Positions 32,762-41,356 of a stretch of 64,000 nt of DNA are shown here, in pieces. The stretch is taken from the NCBI GenBank assembly GCA_023432225.1, contig JAEYUW010000002.1, positions 1 through 64,000 on the forward strand. Direction: 5' to 3'. Source of the stretch: Verrucomicrobiota bacterium (GTDB lineage Bacteria; Verrucomicrobiota; Verrucomicrobiia; Opitutales; Opitutaceae). A model generated the notes under the pieces. That model saw only the letters and a list, made by a program, of their open reading frames with translations, was not told the DNA's origin and did no database searches. Position numbers and translations under genes: made by a program. Position 1 is the stretch's first letter, and each line of letters begins with the position of its first letter.

Positions 32762-34933
32762 ATGAGCGTTAGTCCCTCCCGCCTCGCGGCGATCTCTGCG
32801 GCCAACAATTACCGCACGACGAAGACCGTGGCTTTCAACGAAAGCCACTCTGCCGGCCTCTTCGGCAAAAACGTCTTCAACGACAAAATCATGCAGCAGC
32901 GCCTCCCCAAGGCTGCGTTCAAGTCGCTGAAGAAGACCATCGACACCGGCGCCACGCTCGAGGCCGGTGTGCTCGATATCGTTGCCACCGCGATCAAGGA
33001 CTGGGCCCTCGAACATCATGCCACGCATTACGCGCACGTTTTTCAGCCGTTGACCGGCATCACCGCGGAAAAGCACGACAGCTTCCTCGAACCCGACGGT
33101 CGCGGCGGTGCCATCGCCGAGTTCTCCGGCAAGCAGCTCGCGCAGGGCGAGCCCGATGCCTCGTCGTTCCCCTCCGGCGGCATCCGCGCCACCTTCGAAG
33201 CCCGCGGCTACACCGCTTGGGACGTCACGAGCCCCTGTTACCTGGTTGAAAATGCCAACGGCGTCACGCTGTGCATCCCGACCGCGTTCGTCTCGTGGAC
33301 GGGCGAGGCGCTCGACCTCAAGACCCCGGTGCTCCGCTCGATGAAGGCCCTGGACATCCAGGCCCGCCGCATCCTGAAGCTCTTCGGTCACCAGAACATC
33401 CCGATGGTCACCGCGACCGCCGGCCCGGAGCAGGAATATTTCCTGATCGACCGTAATTTCTACCTGAACCGTCCCGACCTGCTCACCGCCGGCCGCACGC
33501 TGTTCGGCGCCCGCCCGCCCAAGGGCCAGGAGTTCGAAGACCAATACTTCGGCGTCATTCCCGACCGTGTCCTCGCCTACATGCACGAGTGCGAGGCTGA
33601 GCTCTACAAGCTCGGCGTGCCGGTCAAGACCCGCCACAACGAAGTCGCGCCGTCGCAATACGAGATCGCGCCCATTTACGAGAACGCGAACATCGCCGCC
33701 GATCACCAGCAGCAGGTGATGATCACGCTGAAGCGTGTCGCGCGCAAATACGGCCTCGAGTGCCTCCTGCACGAGAAGCCGTTCGCGGGCGTCAACGGTT
33801 CCGGCAAGCACCTCAACTGGTCGCTCGGCAACGCCGCGCAGGGCAACCTGCTCGAGCCGGGCCACACGCCGCACCAGAACATGCAGTTCCTCGTGTTCTG
33901 CGCCGCCGTCGTCCGCGCCGTCCATCGCCACGGCGCGCTCCTCCGCGCGATGGTCGCCTCCGCGTCGAACGACCACCGCCTCGGCGCCAACGAGGCCCCG
34001 CCGGCCATCATCTCGATCTTCCTCGGCGAGCAGCTCGCCGACGTGTTCGAGCAGCTCAAGAAGGGCAAGGCCAAGTCCTCGAAGGCCGCGGGCACGATGC
34101 ACCTCGGCGTCGACACGCTGCCGCTCCTCATGAAGGACGCCGGCGATCGCAACCGCACCTCGCCGTTCGCCTTCACGGGCAATAAATTCGAATACCGCGC
34201 CGTCGCCGCCAATCAGTCCATCGCCGCCCCGCTGGCCGCGTTGAACACGATCATGTCGGAGTCGCTCGACTACATCGCCACCAAGCTCGAGAAGGCGCCC
34301 AAGTCGAAGAAGTTCGAAGACGCCGTGCAGGACGTGCTCACCGAGATCGCCAAGGAGCACGGCGCCGTCATCTTCAACGGCAACGGCTACTCCGAGGAGT
34401 GGCACAAGGAAGCCGCGAAGCGCGGCCTCCCGAACCTGCGCACCTCCGTCGACGCCATTCCGGTGCTCGCCGCGAAGTCCACGGTCGCCGCCTACGAAGC
34501 CTACGGCATTCTCACGAAGCGCGAACTCGAGGCCCGCCGCGACATCGCGTTCGAGCAATACGTCAAGGCCGTCGCCGTCGAGGCGAACGTCGTCACCGAG
34601 ATGGTGAACACGAAGTTCATCCCGACCGCGATCAACTACCAGACGCAGCTCGCGCAGAACGTCGCAGCTCTCCGCGCCGCTGGCGCCAAGGCCGACACCG
34701 GCCTGCTCGACAAGGTCACGGGCCTGATCGACAAGCTCTCCGCCGAGATGGCCAAGCTCGAGGAAATCCGCGCCGACCACGTGTCCGGTCTCGAAGCCGA
34801 GGCCGCGCACATGTGCCAAGAGGTGCTCCCGCAGCTCCTCGCGATCCGCAAGGCCGTCGACGCGCTCGAGGCCGTGTGCCCCGACGAGTCGTGGCCGCTG
34901 CCGACCTACGAAGAGATGCTCTTCATCCGCTGA
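32762..34933 (+). CDS. glnN: Type III glutamine synthetase
   Basis: Makes glutamine from glutamate, ammonia and ATP. The 723-residue length and sequence are those of GSIII, not the 450-residue GSI: SAGLFGKNVFND near the start, the GSIII region FLEPDGRGG...EFSGKQLAQGEPDASSFPSGG, ATAGPEQEYFLI (metal Glu), HNEVAPSQYEIAPIYENANIAADHQQ and the ATP-binding HEKPFAGVNGSGKH. ATG at 32762 gives the family N-terminus; an upstream extension to 32714 would enter the leader. Followed by a strong terminator, so monocistronic. Confidence 0.96.
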   Translation: MSVSPSRLAAISAANNYRTTKTVAFNESHSAGLFGKNVFNDKIMQQRLPKAAFKSLKKTIDTGATLEAGVLDIVATAIKDWALEHHATHYAHVFQPLTGITAEKHDSFLEPDGRGGAIAEFSGKQLAQGEPDASSFPSGGIRATFEARGYTAWDVTSPCYLVENANGVTLCIPTAFVSWTGEALDLKTPVLRSMKALDIQARRILKLFGHQNIPMVTATAGPEQEYFLIDRNFYLNRPDLLTAGRTLFGARPPKGQEFEDQYFGVIPDRVLAYMHECEAELYKLGVPVKTRHNEVAPSQYEIAPIYENANIAADHQQQVMITLKRVARKYGLECLLHEKPFAGVNGSGKHLNWSLGNAAQGNLLEPGHTPHQNMQFLVFCAAVVRAVHRHGALLRAMVASASNDHRLGANEAPPAIISIFLGEQLADVFEQLKKGKAKSSKAAGTMHLGVDTLPLLMKDAGDRNRTSPFAFTGNKFEYRAVAANQSIAAPLAALNTIMSESLDYIATKLEKAPKSKKFEDAVQDVLTEIAKEHGAVIFNGNGYSEEWHKEAAKRGLPNLRTSVDAIPVLAAKSTVAAYEAYGILTKRELEARRDIAFEQYVKAVAVEANVVTEMVNTKFIPTAINYQTQLAQNVAALRAAGAKADTGLLDKVTGLIDKLSAEMAKLEEIRADHVSGLEAEAAHMCQEVLPQLLAIRKAVDALEAVCPDESWPLPTYEEMLFIR

Positions 34934-34962
34934 TTTTGGGGTAGAACGCACACACACCAACA

Positions 34963-34997
34963 ACGCCCGGCCGCCCACGCGCGCCGGGCGTTTTTTT
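34963..34997 (+). terminator. Rho-independent terminator of glutamine synthetase
   Basis: Stem ACGCCCGGC / GCCGGGCGT followed by a T7 run, 30 bases after the stop codon. Confidence 0.9.
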
Positions 34998-35068
34998 GTT
35001 TCGGCTCCGCTCGAAACGAACCGACCGAAGCCCCAAGGGCGAAGCTCGGTCAGACGCGCTCGCCTCTC

Positions 35069-35141
35069 CTGTAGCGGCGGTCTATGACCGCCGATCGATC
35101 GCGGCATGAGGGTCGCCGGCGGTCACAGACCGCCGCGACAG
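35069..35141. repeat. Composite palindromic element, CTGTAGC...G(C)GACAG ends
   Basis: Left arm ctgtagcggcggtctatgac equals the arm at 3879-3902. The right arm (ggcggtcacagaccgccgcgacag) has two changes. The spacer differs from the first copy, so spacer sequence is not conserved while arms are. Located between the terminator and the O-antigen ligase gene. Confidence 0.85.
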
Positions 35142-35200
35142 GGTTGAGGGAGCGCACTTTCGTGTAGCCCGCAGCGGCACGTTGCGGTTGAACCTCTCCG

Positions 35201-37114
35201 ATGTCCGCCGCGTCCGCCAACGTCCCTGCATCGCCTGTCAGCGATTCTTCGGCGCTCGCGCGCGTCGTGTGGACGGGTGAATGGTTGCTCACGCTCGGTT
35301 TGGCGCTGACGCTCGCGTGGACGACGCTGTGCCTCGGCGGCTACCTGGCGGAGACGATGGTGTGGTCATCGCGTGCGGTGTGGGCGCTCGCCGCGCTCGG
35401 CGCGGTGCTGCTTGTGCTGCGTCCACGCCGGCTCGATTGGCGCGCGTTGCTGCCGCTGCCGTTTTTGCTCTTTGCGCTGGCGAGCGTGCTCTGGATTGCG
35501 CCGGCGAAGTGGCTGGCCTGGCGCGAATGGCTGCTCTGGTTCCAAATGTGGCTGTGGTTCGCGCTGGCGCTGCATTGCGGTCGGTCGCGTGCGCAGACGT
35601 GGACATTGGTGAGCACGCTGGTCGCTCTCGCCGTCGTGGGCGTCGCGATGGCCGCGTATCAGCGCTTCGTCGATCCGAAGTGGATGATGCTCGGGCGCAC
35701 GCAGGCCGAGCAATTCTGGACGCGGTCGGCCGGCATGTTCGGGATTCCCAACAGCCTGGCGGCGGTCATCGAGCTCGTGTTGCCGCTGGGGCTCGTGTGG
35801 TTCGGTTCGCGATCGGTGTCGGTGGCCGCGAAAATTTTCTGCGGCTGGCTGACGTTGCTATTCATCCTCGGCCTCGTGCTCACCGGGAGTCGCGGCGGCT
35901 GGATTGGCGCGGCGGTGGCGCTCGCGCTGTGGCCGGCGCTGACGAGTCGCACGGTGCGACGCGGGCTGTTTGGCGCGGCTGGCGTGGTGGCCGCGGTGGT
36001 GGTCGGTTTCGCGGCGCTTTATTTGTTCAGCGACAAAGCCCGCGAGCGCATCGCGCCGATGCTGAGCGGAGATTTCGAGTCCAGCCGGCCGCTGATGTGG
36101 CGCGCGTCTGTGCAAATGGCGGCGGATCACCCTTGGGTGGGCACCGGCGCCGGGTCCTACAATTTTGTCTATGAAGGCTACCGCTCGCCGAAGGATCAGT
36201 ATCAGCCGGATTGGACGCACAATGACTACCTCAACACGTTGAGCGACTACGGCGGCGTCGGCTTTCTGCTGTGGAGTGGGGCTGGGGCTGCCCTGACGAT
36301 TCTGGGCTGGCGGACGCTGCGCGCGTTGCAACGCGCAGGCGGACGCCCCGCCGAGATCCACGAATCCTGGCGGTGGCGGCTGGCGCTGTGGCTCGGCTGG
36401 ATCGCGTTCGTCGTGCACTTGGCGGTTGATTTCCACACCAAGATTCCCGCGCTGGCCTACGCGAGTGCGCTGTGGGTGGCGCTGCTGTTGCGGGATCGCG
36501 ATCAGCGTGGGCAACCGGCGCCGCGGCCCGCGCGCGCCTTAACCGCGGTGGCGGTGGTCGCGGTGGTTGCCTGGAGTTTGCCACGGGCCGAACGGCTCTA
36601 TGCGGCGGAAGCGGCGCGCGAGACGGGACACGCGGCGTTGGCCAAGGTGGCGAACGGTCGCGCGACGCTCTTGGAGGTTTTGCCGGCGGCGCTCGCACAG
36701 TTGGAACGCGCCACCTCGGTCGATCCTGCCAATGCCCAGGCGTGGAGCGATCTGGCCTACGCGATTTCGCTGTCGCCTCCCGTGACCAACGGCCGGCCGG
36801 AGGCCGCGGGGCGGCGCGCGGAAGCGGCGGCGCAGCGAGCGCTGGCGTTAGCACCGCGCGGTTCTGAGTTTTGGGTGCGACTCGGCACGGCGCTTTCGTT
36901 GCAGCGCCGGCATACGGAAGCGGATGAGGCTTTTCAGCGAGCGATCACGCTCGCACCGAATCGCGCCGATTGGCGATTGTTTTACGCGTCGGCGCTGGCG
37001 TCGCGGCCTGACCGAAAGGCGGAGGCGCTGCGCGAGTTGGAAATCTGTTTAACTCTTGACCCCCCTAATCGGCAGGCGAAATCTCTGCGAGCCCGCCTCG
37101 GGGCGGCTCGCTGA
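35201..37114 (+). CDS. O-antigen ligase/polymerase-like membrane protein with TPR tail
   Basis: 637 residues. About eleven TM segments span residues 25-455, with the Wzy_C/WaaL signature LTGSRGGWIGAAV near residue 228 and a large periplasmic loop (WRASVQMAADHPWVGTGAGSYNFVYE...WTHNDYLNTLSDYG). The C-terminal 150 residues are tetratricopeptide-like repeats (ATSVDPANAQAWSDLAYAI, RALALAPRGSEFWVRLGTAL, AITLAPNRADWRLFYASAL). Probably joins or polymerises surface glycan in the inner membrane. Adjacent to a FecR protein and a CHASE2 cyclase. Confidence 0.88.
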   Translation: MSAASANVPASPVSDSSALARVVWTGEWLLTLGLALTLAWTTLCLGGYLAETMVWSSRAVWALAALGAVLLVLRPRRLDWRALLPLPFLLFALASVLWIAPAKWLAWREWLLWFQMWLWFALALHCGRSRAQTWTLVSTLVALAVVGVAMAAYQRFVDPKWMMLGRTQAEQFWTRSAGMFGIPNSLAAVIELVLPLGLVWFGSRSVSVAAKIFCGWLTLLFILGLVLTGSRGGWIGAAVALALWPALTSRTVRRGLFGAAGVVAAVVVGFAALYLFSDKARERIAPMLSGDFESSRPLMWRASVQMAADHPWVGTGAGSYNFVYEGYRSPKDQYQPDWTHNDYLNTLSDYGGVGFLLWSGAGAALTILGWRTLRALQRAGGRPAEIHESWRWRLALWLGWIAFVVHLAVDFHTKIPALAYASALWVALLLRDRDQRGQPAPRPARALTAVAVVAVVAWSLPRAERLYAAEAARETGHAALAKVANGRATLLEVLPAALAQLERATSVDPANAQAWSDLAYAISLSPPVTNGRPEAAGRRAEAAAQRALALAPRGSEFWVRLGTALSLQRRHTEADEAFQRAITLAPNRADWRLFYASALASRPDRKAEALRELEICLTLDPPNRQAKSLRARLGAAR

Positions 37115-37136
37115 GCGCCTCTTAACCCTGGCCACC

Positions 37137-38186
37137 ATGAAATCTCCGGTCCTCCGTTTTGTCTTTGCTGGGCTTTTTGCCATTGGCTTGACGCTGCATG
37201 CGATCGCGCAACAGGGAGCGGCTGCTCCGCTGCCAACCAAGGCCGGCGCGATCAAAGTGGGTAAAGTGGAAGGCACCGTCCTGCGTCTGACAGCCGACTC
37301 TCGCAGCGTGCCGCTGAAGGTTGGCGACACTGTCATCGAGACGGACAGTGTGAAGACGGAGAGAGGGGCGCTCGTGGTGCTCGTGTTCGCGAACGGCGCT
37401 TCCGTGAAGCTGGGCAGCGAAACGTTGTTGCGAATCGAGGAGTTCAAAATGGACCCGCTCGAAGAAGACGTCGTGGTCTCGAAGCTTGAGTCGGAGCCGT
37501 CGGTCTCGACCACGAAGCTCAATTTGGCCTTCGGCGAAATGGTCGGCGATGTGAAGCACCTGAATCGCGACAAGGGTTCTTCCTTCAAAATCAACACGCC
37601 CGTCGGCGCGGCCGGTATTCGCGGCACGACCTTCCGCATCGTTTTCCGTCCCTCGGGAGACGGGAAATCCTTCACCTTCCAGCTTTCGACCGCGGACGGC
37701 CGCGTGGCGTTCGAGGGCACCGTGCAAGCGCCCGCGAACCTCGAAGTTCCCACCAATCAGGAAATCGTCGTGACGGCCGAGGCCACCGTCGATGCCACCA
37801 CCGGCGCCGTCGAAGTGAGTTCCGTCAGCGTGCCGGCGACACCGACGCCGATCTCGGCTGAAGCCACCCAGGCCATCACGACGGCCGTGGTGAGCGCGAT
37901 CACCGAGGCCGCGCAAAGCACGACGATCACCACGAACGAGCAGCAGCAATCTGCCAGCACCGACACCGGCACCAGTAACTCGGGTGGCACCGGCGGCAAC
38001 GCTTCCGGCACGACCACCGGCGAAAATAGCTCGGGCACCGGTGGCGAAAGCAATTCCAACAATTCGCCCCCCCCGTCGGGCACGTCCAGCGACTCGAATT
38101 CCGGCACGCCCTCGGGGAACACCAATCCGCCGAGTAACGTCCCGGTCGTCACGCAGCCGCGAACCACGCCGGGTGCTGGCGGCTAA
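37137..38186 (+). CDS. Exported FecR-domain protein
   Basis: 349 residues: signal peptide (MKSPVLRFVFAGLFAIGLTLHAIAQ), then a FecR-type beta domain (VGKVEGTVLRL, LKVGDTVIETDSVKTERGALVVLVFANGASVKLGSETLLRIEEF, INTPVGAAGIRGTTFRI in pieces) to about residue 215, then a ~130-residue tail very rich in Ser/Thr/Gly/Asn/Pro that may be glycosylated or disordered. Not a sigma-regulator FecR, since it lacks the N-terminal cytoplasmic part. Starts 22 bases after the O-antigen ligase gene; followed by a terminator and the CHASE2 cyclase. Confidence 0.88.
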   Translation: MKSPVLRFVFAGLFAIGLTLHAIAQQGAAAPLPTKAGAIKVGKVEGTVLRLTADSRSVPLKVGDTVIETDSVKTERGALVVLVFANGASVKLGSETLLRIEEFKMDPLEEDVVVSKLESEPSVSTTKLNLAFGEMVGDVKHLNRDKGSSFKINTPVGAAGIRGTTFRIVFRPSGDGKSFTFQLSTADGRVAFEGTVQAPANLEVPTNQEIVVTAEATVDATTGAVEVSSVSVPATPTPISAEATQAITTAVVSAITEAAQSTTITTNEQQQSASTDTGTSNSGGTGGNASGTTTGENSSGTGGESNSNNSPPPSGTSSDSNSGTPSGNTNPPSNVPVVTQPRTTPGAGG

Positions 38187-38210
38187 GCGGCGCGCCCAGT
38201 GAACCTCACG

Positions 38211-38236
38211 AGCCCGGTTTTGGACCGGGCTTTTTT
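38211..38236 (+). terminator. Rho-independent terminator after the FecR gene
   Basis: Stem AGCCCGGT / ACCGGGCT with a TTTGG loop and a T6 tail, 25 bases past the FecR stop. Confidence 0.85.
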
Positions 38237-38325
38237 CTTGGGCGCGTTTCGTGGTCGGGCGCGGCACGAAGCGCTTGCGGGTCTTTTCCCTTCCCACACC
38301 GCTTCGGCGCGCTACGCTGCGCACC

Positions 38326-40575
38326 GTGGCCAAGACCAAGGCGAAACTCGACTGGCGGATGCTGTTGTTGCTGCCGATCCCGTTGTTGTGGGCTCTCGCC
38401 GGGCACCTCGGCTATTTGCGGGTCGCGGAGGATCTCATGCTCGACTGGCGGTTTCGCTTCCGCGGCGAACTCGCGGCGAAAGTGCCGATCATCTACGTCG
38501 ACATCGATTCGCAGGCGATCGAGGAACTGGGCAATTTTCCGTGGCCGCGCTCCTATTTCGCCCAAGTCGGCTCGGCGCTCCTGAACGCAGGCGGCGCGAA
38601 AGCCATCGGCGTGGACATCGTGTTTTCCGAAATGGGCGTGTCGGAATCCTACGACCGCACGCGCTGGGTGCAGGCCAACGTCGAACTCGCGCGTTTTCTG
38701 CGCAAGGATCCCAAGATGGTGACGGCGGCGTCTTACGCGTCGTTGGACTTTCGCGGCGCCAAGGGCCGCGAGGCGCGTTTTTTGCCGATCGTCGCGGATG
38801 GCCTGACGCCCGCGGAGTTGGCGTCGTTGCCGGAGCTGCCCGAGTTCAACATCGGCGGCGGTCGGCTCTGGACACCGGCCAACGTCGGTTTGATCGACAC
38901 GCTCGAAGGCGGCACGCGCTGGGTCGCCCTCTTCGCGCCGACCGACGCGCGGCGCTACGACCACATGGCGCTCGCGCTGGCGCTGCTTTACTGGGACGTG
39001 AAACCCGATGCGGTGCGCCTCGCGAACGGATATCTCGACGTGACTGCGCCCGATGGCCGCCCACTCGCGCACGTGCCGCTGACGCAGGGCCAGTTTCTCG
39101 AGATCAATTGGTTCTCGCGCTGGCTGTCCGACAAGAATCCGCGCACGAGCTTCTCCGTCGTCTACAACTACGCCCGCATGCTCGGTGATACCGACGAGAA
39201 GGCGCGTGCCACGGCGCAGGAGTTTTTCAATCAGTTCCAAGGCGCGGTAATTCTGATCGGTCCGGTCGATCCGCTGTTGCAGGATCTCGCGACGACACCG
39301 TTCGACACCCAGCCCGTGCCGAAGGTCGGCGTGCACGGCAACCTGCTGAAAACGATCGTCAGCGGCGAGTATCTGCATCGCCTGCCCGCGTGGATGCTCT
39401 ACGTCGCGACGGTTTTGCTTGGCGTGATCGTGACCGCGCTCTCGGTCCTCGGCGGGGCGAAAGGCATTTGGTCGAAACTCGCTGCGCTTGTGGTGTTGGG
39501 CGGATACGCGGGCGCCGCGTTTCTCCTCTTCAAGGCCTCGCACCTCGTGTTGCCGATGGCCGCGCCACTCAGTGGTGCGTTCACCATGGCGTTCGCCGGC
39601 ATCGCGTGGCAGCTCGTCGTCGAGGAAAAGCAGAAAGGCCGCATCAAAGGCATGTTCTCCGCCTACCTCGCGCCGACCGTCGTCAACAGCCTCATCGAGT
39701 CTGGCAAGGAACCGGAACTCGGCGGACACGAGGAAACGATCACGGCGTATTTTTCGGACATCCAGTCGTTCTCCACGTTCTCGGAGAAAATGACGCCGGC
39801 GCGTCTCGTCGAGTTGATGAATGAGTATCTCACCGCTTGCACCGACATCGTGCAGGAGGAGGGCGGCACGCTCGATAAATACATCGGCGACGCCGTCGTC
39901 GCGATGTTCGGCGCGCCGCTGCCGCTGCCTGATCACGCCTATCGCGCGTGCGTCGCGAGCGTCCGCGTGCAGAAGAAAATCGAGGAGCTTCGCCAGAAAT
40001 GGCGCGGCGAAGGTGAGAAATGGCCGCTGGTCGTGCACAATCTCCGCGCGCGCCTCGGCCTCAACTCCGGCCCCGCCATCATCGGCAACATGGGCAGCCG
40101 CACGCGCTTTAGTTACACGATGATGGGCGACAACGTGAACCTCGCTGCGCGCATGGAGTCCGGCGCGAAACTGATGGGCGTCTACACGATGGTCACCGAC
40201 ACGACGCGCGCCGAGTGCGAGAAACACGGCGGCGATCGCATCGTATTTCGCTTCCTCGACAAGATCGTGGTCAAAGGCCGCTCGGTGCCGGTCGGCGTCC
40301 ACGAGATCGTCGGGCTGAAGGAAGACGTCAGTGCCGAGACGCACCTCTGCCTTGCCTTGCACGCGCAAGGCAGCGAGCGCTATCACGCTCAGGATTGGGA
40401 TGGCGCGATCGAGTTCTTCGAGCGCAGCGCCAAACTCGAGCTGCACCAGCCCAGCAAGACGCTCGCGATCGAGAGCAATCCGTCGCTGATCATGATCCAG
40501 CGTTGTGCCTACATGCGCGAGCATCCACCGGGTGCGAATTGGGATGGCGTGTTCGTGATGAAGGAAAAGGGCTGA
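38326..40575 (+). CDS. CHASE2-domain class III nucleotide cyclase
   Basis: 749 residues from GTG 38326. N-terminal TM segment, extracytoplasmic CHASE2 sensor (VPIIYVDIDSQAIEELGNFPWPRSYFAQV, GVDIVFSEMG and onward, to about 345), three closely spaced TM helices (about 352-435), then a class III cyclase domain with ITAYFSDIQSFSTFSEKM (metal Asp), KYIGDAVVAMFGAP and NVNLAARMESGAK. The C-terminus continues for about 75 residues with a TPR-like stretch. Likely makes cAMP in response to an envelope signal. FecR and CHASE2-cyclase genes are often neighbours, so the FecR protein may be a partner. Confidence 0.92.
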   Translation: MAKTKAKLDWRMLLLLPIPLLWALAGHLGYLRVAEDLMLDWRFRFRGELAAKVPIIYVDIDSQAIEELGNFPWPRSYFAQVGSALLNAGGAKAIGVDIVFSEMGVSESYDRTRWVQANVELARFLRKDPKMVTAASYASLDFRGAKGREARFLPIVADGLTPAELASLPELPEFNIGGGRLWTPANVGLIDTLEGGTRWVALFAPTDARRYDHMALALALLYWDVKPDAVRLANGYLDVTAPDGRPLAHVPLTQGQFLEINWFSRWLSDKNPRTSFSVVYNYARMLGDTDEKARATAQEFFNQFQGAVILIGPVDPLLQDLATTPFDTQPVPKVGVHGNLLKTIVSGEYLHRLPAWMLYVATVLLGVIVTALSVLGGAKGIWSKLAALVVLGGYAGAAFLLFKASHLVLPMAAPLSGAFTMAFAGIAWQLVVEEKQKGRIKGMFSAYLAPTVVNSLIESGKEPELGGHEETITAYFSDIQSFSTFSEKMTPARLVELMNEYLTACTDIVQEEGGTLDKYIGDAVVAMFGAPLPLPDHAYRACVASVRVQKKIEELRQKWRGEGEKWPLVVHNLRARLGLNSGPAIIGNMGSRTRFSYTMMGDNVNLAARMESGAKLMGVYTMVTDTTRAECEKHGGDRIVFRFLDKIVVKGRSVPVGVHEIVGLKEDVSAETHLCLALHAQGSERYHAQDWDGAIEFFERSAKLELHQPSKTLAIESNPSLIMIQRCAYMREHPPGANWDGVFVMKEKG

Positions 40576-41356
40576 CGCCGGACGGTGCGCGCGCAACATA
40601 CGCGCCCCAGATGGCGCCGAGGAGATGAGCGAGCGGCACCGGCGAATAGGCGCCGGAAGCGGCGAACACCGGTGCATCGCCGAGGAGTTCGATGCCGCAC
40701 TTCACGACGAATCCGACGGCGGCGAGCGCCACAATCGCGAGCATGAGTCGATCCCTTTCGCGTCGCGCGGAGCGAAGACGCTCGACCAGCAGTGCACCAA
40801 AGAGCGCGCAATCGACACCGCTCAGGCCGCGATAGATTTCGAAGTGCGGCTGCAGCAGCCACACGCCGGCCGAGATGAAGAGCGCTGCACCGATGACGAG
40901 CACGAGCCAGCGGCGCAAAGACTGCGCGCGCAAGAACGCGGCAAGCAGGGCGAACGCGCCGGTGTCCCAGAGAAGGTGGCTGGCATCGAAGTGAACGAAA
41001 TGGCCGGTGAGCAGCCGCCACGCTTCGCCGCGGGCGAGCGCGGTGCGGGCGAATTCAAGGTGGGTGGAGGCATTTGGCGCGAGGTGGAGGAGCGCGATAA
41101 CGAGCCCGATCACGGCCGGAACCAACCAGAACGGAACGCTGCTAGCGGCGCGTGGAGTAGGGCCGGTCTGCGACCGGCCCAATGGCGTGTGCGCGAGCGA
41201 GAGAGGTGCGAGTTGTTCGAGTCTGCCTTCGCGGCTGGACGTCCTGAGGGGCCGGTTGAAAACCGGCCCTACCAGCCGAGCCACGGACGGCGCGGGCAGC
41301 GTGTTTTCTCCCGCCAAGGTTCGGCACTGGCCCGCGCCGTTCGTGGTCGTAGTCAT
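40490..41356 (-). CDS. Rhombosortase (rhomboid-type intramembrane protease)
   Basis: 288 residues. Six TM segments from about residue 74 with rhomboid active-site features: HFVHFDASHLLWDTGAF, catalytic Ser in GLSGVDCALFGAL, and His in LAHLLGAIWGAY. This is the rhombosortase branch, which cleaves GlyGly-CTERM tails. Its start overlaps the stop of the VIT/VWA gene (ATGA), whose product ends in such a tail. Residues of about 28-66 are encoded by an entire palindromic element (41157-41272), in frame. The 3' end overlaps the convergent cyclase gene by 86 bases. Confidence 0.85.
   Translation of the reverse strand: MTTTTNGAGQCRTLAGENTLPAPSVARLVGPVFNRPLRTSSREGRLEQLAPLSLAHTPLGRSQTGPTPRAASSVPFWLVPAVIGLVIALLHLAPNASTHLEFARTALARGEAWRLLTGHFVHFDASHLLWDTGAFALLAAFLRAQSLRRWLVLVIGAALFISAGVWLLQPHFEIYRGLSGVDCALFGALLVERLRSARRERDRLMLAIVALAAVGFVVKCGIELLGDAPVFAASGAYSPVPLAHLLGAIWGAYVARAPSGVSPFPSSRTRHPNSHPVDARACRHNAGS
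41157..41272. repeat. Composite palindromic element inside the rhombosortase gene
   Basis: Left hairpin GGGCCGGTC-TGC-GACCGGCCC, right hairpin GGCCGGTT-GAA-AACCGGCC, outer ends gtagggcc/ggccctac. The spacer is about 65 bases. The same family is at 32450-32517. The whole unit is translated in frame as part of the N-terminal extension. Confidence 0.85.

Noticed and set aside
34963..35141. Insertion sequence remnant near the glutamine synthetase terminator
   Set aside because: No transposase fragment or target duplication; the parts are a normal terminator and a palindromic element.
38206..40677. An 823-codon minus-strand open frame
   Set aside because: Antisense to the CHASE2 cyclase; His/Arg-rich shadow without recognisable domains.
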